Origin: Actinomycetes bacterium | Lineage (GTDB): Bacteria; Actinomycetota; Acidimicrobiia; Acidimicrobiales; Acidimicrobiaceae | Direction of reading: 5' to 3' | NCBI GenBank assembly: GCA_021785315.1 | Contig: JAJYFX010000053.1 | Span: forward strand, 1-8,705 | Length of the DNA: 8,705 nucleotides | Part shown: piece by piece, positions 6,188 to 8,705 of the stretch | Position numbering within the stretch: the first letter of the stretch is position 1 | How the letters are laid out: the number at the start of each line of letters is the position of its first letter | Program-made: the position numbers and the translations under genes | The notes under the pieces: model-generated | What the model was told of the DNA's origin: nothing | The model's database searches: none | Seen by the model: the letters and a program-made list of their open reading frames with translations, nothing else

Positions 6188-6294
6188 GCTAAAATCGAAG
6201 CCCGCGCACCCCCGCCCGGGCCGCCGCAGTAGATTCCGTCCTTCAGGAACTCAGCGAGCTTTGTTCAAAGATGCCCCGAGGCTCCGCACTAGGT

Positions 6295-7851
6295 TCACCT
6301 ACGGATATATACGGTATAGGCAGTTGGAACCTCAGGGCGGGTCCACCACTTGTAGCTGATCTGGGATGTCCACCTCTCTCTTACGGTATAGTGCTTACTC
6401 AACTGCTCGTCGAACTCAGGCCAGGACGCGATCCGGGCAAAGCTTCGCTCCACATGAAAACATTGATTGTCTGTCACGATAACGATTGAAGGATTCGCTG
6501 AGTCGAATGCACTAAGAAATTCCTTCCTGTAGCTGTCTCTTATCCCGCTGGGCGGAGCAAATAAATAGCAGTCGTAAAGATAACCGGTCGCCTGTTTGAT
6601 GCGCAGATCGTAGAGCGCATTAACACATCCGCCGTAGGTGTCGATGCATTGAACAGACCCCACCGTCCCGTCTTCGTGCAGGGCTCGCTCAAGGCTCTTT
6701 TGCAAGGGAGATGCTGTATCGAAGGATTCCGTCTCAGACGTCAATTTGGGGGCGAATCCGAAAGAGACCGCTAGAAGCGCTGCAACCGCTGTCACCCGGG
6801 GCGCTCCAATCGACATCGCGGCCCGTGCGAAATCTAAAAAGACAAGAACAAGCCAGATCGCGAGAAATGGATACCGTTGGTACGCCAGCCCCTTACCCTG
6901 CTCAACGTAGGATAGCAAGCCGCAGCAAGCCGCACCGAACAACAGCGTCCGAGGCCGGTCAAACGCGGGACGGCCGGTTGCGACCACGATTAACCACGGC
7001 AGAAATAGCAAGATGACCGGAGACGCTGCGTGCGGAACCAGCCACCAGACGCTCTTCCTTCCAAGCTCCCCATGCAGCAGGTCGATTGTCCGCAATACGT
7101 CGCAGAAGGCGTGGAGAGAGTGGTAGGAGCGGAGCCACAACAGCACCAGGGTGACGGGGAACATGACTCCGAGGGATCCTGCGCCGAAGAGTCTAAGCGC
7201 ACCCTTGAATGTTCGGTCGGTGGTTGTCTGCCAAAGCGCCAGAGGCAGCAACGTCATCGGCAGCAATGTGGGTTTTATCGTCAAGCTAAGGCCGATAAGT
7301 GATTCAAAAAGAAACAGCGTTGTTAAGGTGAGTCCTTCACCTCGAATCATCACAACCGCTGCGCCCACTGCCAGGACGGCCATCGCCTCATCTCGTTGCC
7401 CCGCCTGGAACACACCATCATGGAGGTGTATAAGAACGAAAAGCAATCCGCCCGCCAAGCAAAAGAGTCGCTCCTGACCCTCTTTGCCTCCAGCGAAGTA
7501 GCTTAATGTACAGAGAGAGATACAAAGGAAGCCGTCGTAAGCTCTTAAGCCGTGTGCTCCCCAGCCGAAGAGTTGCATCGCACCATACTCGAGCAAGTAA
7601 CTTCCGGGAAGATTGATGTCAACGATGTTGACATAGGGCTTCATTCCGCTTCGCATCAGGAAGACCACATAGCGGATCAGCGAAGCGTCGCCGACGAGCG
7701 GCCACCTCCGGGCCCACCAGATACTCAAGGAGCAGCCCAGAATGAGGCAAGTTAAGCATAGATAGAGCGCGGCGCGTTCGATCTGGCGTCTCGAGCCAAC
7801 GGAAGGTCGATGCACTCTCCTGGACGGTCCCTCGATCTGCGCTGAACGCAT
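6295..7851 (-). CDS. Multi-pass GT-C (GT39-like) glycosyltransferase-like protein
   Basis: 518 residues from the ATG 7849-7851, preceded by GAGGGG at good spacing. After a basic N-terminus (about 1-25) the first membrane segment lies at about 28-46. It is followed by an outer loop with L-V-G-D-A-S and P-Y-V-N-I-V-D-I-N-L-P-G-S-Y. That arrangement fits the GT-C fold (PMT/ArnT-like), in which an acidic residue in the first loop is catalytic and the donor is a lipid-linked sugar. About ten hydrophobic segments run to about 365. The C-terminal 150 residues are soluble, probably periplasmic, with four cysteines (V-Q-C, G-G-C, Y-D-C, N-Q-C) and the pattern A-T-G-Y-L-Y followed by P-S-I-V-I-V-T-D, as seen in uncharacterised members. 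It probably transfers a sugar to a glycan, lipid or protein at the outer face of the membrane. Substrate unknown; no other glycan-pathway gene is in the window. Confidence 0.75.
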   Translation of the reverse strand: MRSAQIEGPSRRVHRPSVGSRRQIERAALYLCLTCLILGCSLSIWWARRWPLVGDASLIRYVVFLMRSGMKPYVNIVDINLPGSYLLEYGAMQLFGWGAHGLRAYDGFLCISLCTLSYFAGGKEGQERLFCLAGGLLFVLIHLHDGVFQAGQRDEAMAVLAVGAAVVMIRGEGLTLTTLFLFESLIGLSLTIKPTLLPMTLLPLALWQTTTDRTFKGALRLFGAGSLGVMFPVTLVLLWLRSYHSLHAFCDVLRTIDLLHGELGRKSVWWLVPHAASPVILLFLPWLIVVATGRPAFDRPRTLLFGAACCGLLSYVEQGKGLAYQRYPFLAIWLVLVFLDFARAAMSIGAPRVTAVAALLAVSFGFAPKLTSETESFDTASPLQKSLERALHEDGTVGSVQCIDTYGGCVNALYDLRIKQATGYLYDCYLFAPPSGIRDSYRKEFLSAFDSANPSIVIVTDNQCFHVERSFARIASWPEFDEQLSKHYTVRERWTSQISYKWWTRPEVPTAYTVYIRR

Positions 7852-8492
7852 TGCAATCCCCTCTCTTCAGGCTCTCCGCCGTGCACGGAATGAAATATTG
7901 TTGGTCGTCGCGCTCAGCCCGTTCCATGCTCGAGCTCTCTCACTTCTTGCATGTATCCGACCCTCGGGATCCGGCCGCCAATCCGGTTGCGCACTCCACC
8001 TCTTCATCGATATGACAGCACCACCGCCTCCTTCGCCCTCCACAGGCAGGGATGGCGCGCCATAGCGCCGATTTTGCCCGACGGACCGGCACGGTGCGGA
8101 CCCAGGTGGCTCCCGCAACGCCACTACACTGCCAGCGAAAAGGGCCGCCCTGGCAAGAACCTTTCGCCTATAAAAACCGGCGTCAATGTTCTCTTGTTAG
8201 ATCCGTTACCTCACCGCAACACTCCCGTTGCGGGTGCGCGAGGTCTCGAAGCCCGGTCACACAAGGATGTCTCCCGGAAGATGAAGCTGGGACAAACGCA
8301 GTGACCGCACAAGCTAAGATGCAGACCTGCCGGTTCGGTCCGGTGGGTCCCTTTTCGACCCCAACTCCCGGCCCTTTCGTCTCAAGATTCACCCGGTCGT
8401 CACCATTGGGCTCGCCAAAGACAGATGTACGCACGCGGTCTACACGTTGGATACTTTCGAAGTGGACAGGAAAATATCTCGTCTGCATTGTC
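7852..8492. other. 641-bp intergenic region without a supported gene
   Basis: It lies between the start of the glycosyltransferase-like gene (minus) and the promoter of the second RHH antitoxin (plus), so it is a divergent promoter region that is unusually long. The open frames on both strands (for example 8052-8513 plus, 8183-8653 minus) have no ribosome site and no family resemblance. It may contain decayed coding sequence that I cannot identify. Confidence 0.6.
7879..7888. promoter_or_regulatory. 10-bp perfect palindrome upstream of the glycosyltransferase-like gene
   Basis: CCGTGCACGG is a perfect palindrome 27 bases upstream of the ATG at 7851, in the region where the leader or promoter should be. 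It could be a regulator site; short GC-rich palindromes also occur by chance. Confidence 0.25.
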
Positions 8493-8514
8493 TTACACTG
8501 TAATGTTTTATAAG
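8488..8514 (+). promoter_or_regulatory. Putative promoter of the second RHH antitoxin
   Basis: TTGTCT (8488-8493) and TATAAG (8509-8514) are separated by 15 bases, a little short. The spacer holds the palindrome TTACACTGTAA. If this -10 box is used, transcription would start at about 8520-8522, just before the ATG at 8523. That would give a nearly leaderless message, and the AAGG at 8512-8515 would not be transcribed. An upstream promoter is the alternative. Confidence 0.45.
8493..8503. promoter_or_regulatory. Operator-like palindrome TTACACTGTAA, site 3
   Basis: It is identical to site 1 at 736-746, and the match extends to 14 bases (TTACACTGTAATGT). It lies in the spacer of the predicted RHH antitoxin promoter, where autorepression by an RHH antitoxin would be expected. 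The same sequence upstream of an unrelated antitoxin family is the notable point. Confidence 0.55.
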
Positions 8515-8522
8515 GTTGCAGC

Positions 8523-8693
8523 ATGAAAGCCATCTCCCGGATGTGCCGCACCTTCACCGTCAGCTTTCCCTCAGACCTCGCCAGCCAGGCGGAGCGACTG
8601 GCGAAGCAGGAGATCAGGACGACCAGCGAGTTGTTTTGGGAGGCATTCCGCACCTACCGCGCCAACAGTTGCGCAAGACCCTCGACGAACTGA
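8523..8693 (+). pseudogene. Second RHH (CopG-like) antitoxin copy, frameshifted
   Basis: The ATG at 8523 has AAGG seven bases upstream. The product opens M-K-A-I-S-R and then follows the first copy at 2340: R-T-F-T-V-S-F-P-S-D-L-A-S-Q, E-R-L-A-K-Q-E, T-T-S-E-L-F and E-A-F-R-T-Y-R-A. A one-base deletion near 8660 (GCGCCAACAG against GCGCACAGCAG) then shifts the frame. A TGA at 8691-8693 ends the protein at 56 residues, without the tail that should grip the toxin. By hand count there are 13 substitutions and one deletion over about 160 bases, mostly synonymous. One helix Arg is replaced by Trp (F-R-E-A to F-W-E-A). The DNA-binding part is intact, so the short protein might still bind its operator. 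A PIN toxin would be expected beyond the window edge. Confidence 0.8.
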
Positions 8694-8705
8694 ACGCGCT
8701 TGGGC

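Larger units (their letters stand above)
5634..6294. other. 661-bp intergenic region without a supported gene
   Basis: It separates the glycosyltransferase-like gene from the propeller gene, both on the minus strand, and should hold the end of the first transcript and the promoter of the second. GATAAT near the propeller start is a possible -10 box, but no convincing -35 lies at the right distance. The open frames here (for example 5800-6051 minus, 5851-6192 plus, 5936-6151 plus) lack ribosome sites and resemble no family I recognise. Several inverted repeats are the only visible structure. Confidence 0.6.

Noticed and set aside
5851..6192. Plus-strand open frame of 113 codons
   Set aside because: No ribosome site, low-information sequence and conflicting frames in the same stretch.
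8124..8134. Weak match TACACTGCCAG to the TTACASTGTAA palindrome
   Set aside because: It is not palindromic, has several mismatches and is not near a promoter or gene start.
8052..8653. Overlapping open frames on both strands (8052-8513 plus, 8183-8653 minus)
   Set aside because: Neither resembles a protein family. The minus frame runs antisense through the second RHH gene and its promoter.

Overview
The window reads as chromosomal accessory DNA of moderate to high GC. It is most likely from a soil bacterium of the Acidobacteriota. That guess rests on style, not on a marker gene: a secreted protein with repeated carboxypeptidase-regulatory-like turns (P-P-G-S-Y type), a secreted Asp-box propeller protein and a GT-C type membrane glycosyltransferase lie side by side on one strand. 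No rRNA, tRNA or CRISPR array was seen.

Left part (1-2910): a graveyard of toxin-antitoxin (TA) modules. On the minus strand an intact Xre/MbcA/ParS-type antitoxin (313-702) is followed by a RES-domain toxin that begins normally from a TTG with a strong GGAGG but breaks into stops after the conserved F-V-E (92-310). The antitoxin promoter carries the palindrome TTACAGTGTAA inside its -35/-10 spacer, and a near copy lies 44 bp upstream. Next comes a complete IS256-family insertion sequence (899-2322; transposase 947-2236, minus strand) with recognisable imperfect terminal inverted repeats. Its right end has cut off the start of a ribbon-helix-helix (RHH) antitoxin (2323-2600). That antitoxin overlaps by ATGA a PIN-domain toxin (2597 onward), itself frameshifted.

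Middle and right part (2965-7851): three larger, apparently intact genes, all on the minus strand. They are an exported four-repeat carboxypeptidase-regulatory-like protein, an exported propeller-like protein and a multi-pass glycosyltransferase-like protein. They look like envelope or surface functions. The gaps between them (254 and 661 bp) argue against one tight operon. The gaps 5634-6294 and 7852-8492 hold no gene I can support, only small inverted repeats.

Right edge (8493-8705): a second RHH antitoxin copy, in direct orientation and about 91-92% identical to the first over roughly 160 bases. It still has its promoter region, which contains the same palindrome TTACACTGTAA. It carries a one-base deletion that ends the protein early at 8693.

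The most interesting signal is that two unrelated TA families (RES/Xre and PIN/RHH) share the same operator-like palindrome, in each case between putative promoter boxes. The two RHH copies also flank a 6.2 kb block of envelope genes as direct repeats. Every TA member here is damaged except the Xre-type antitoxin.
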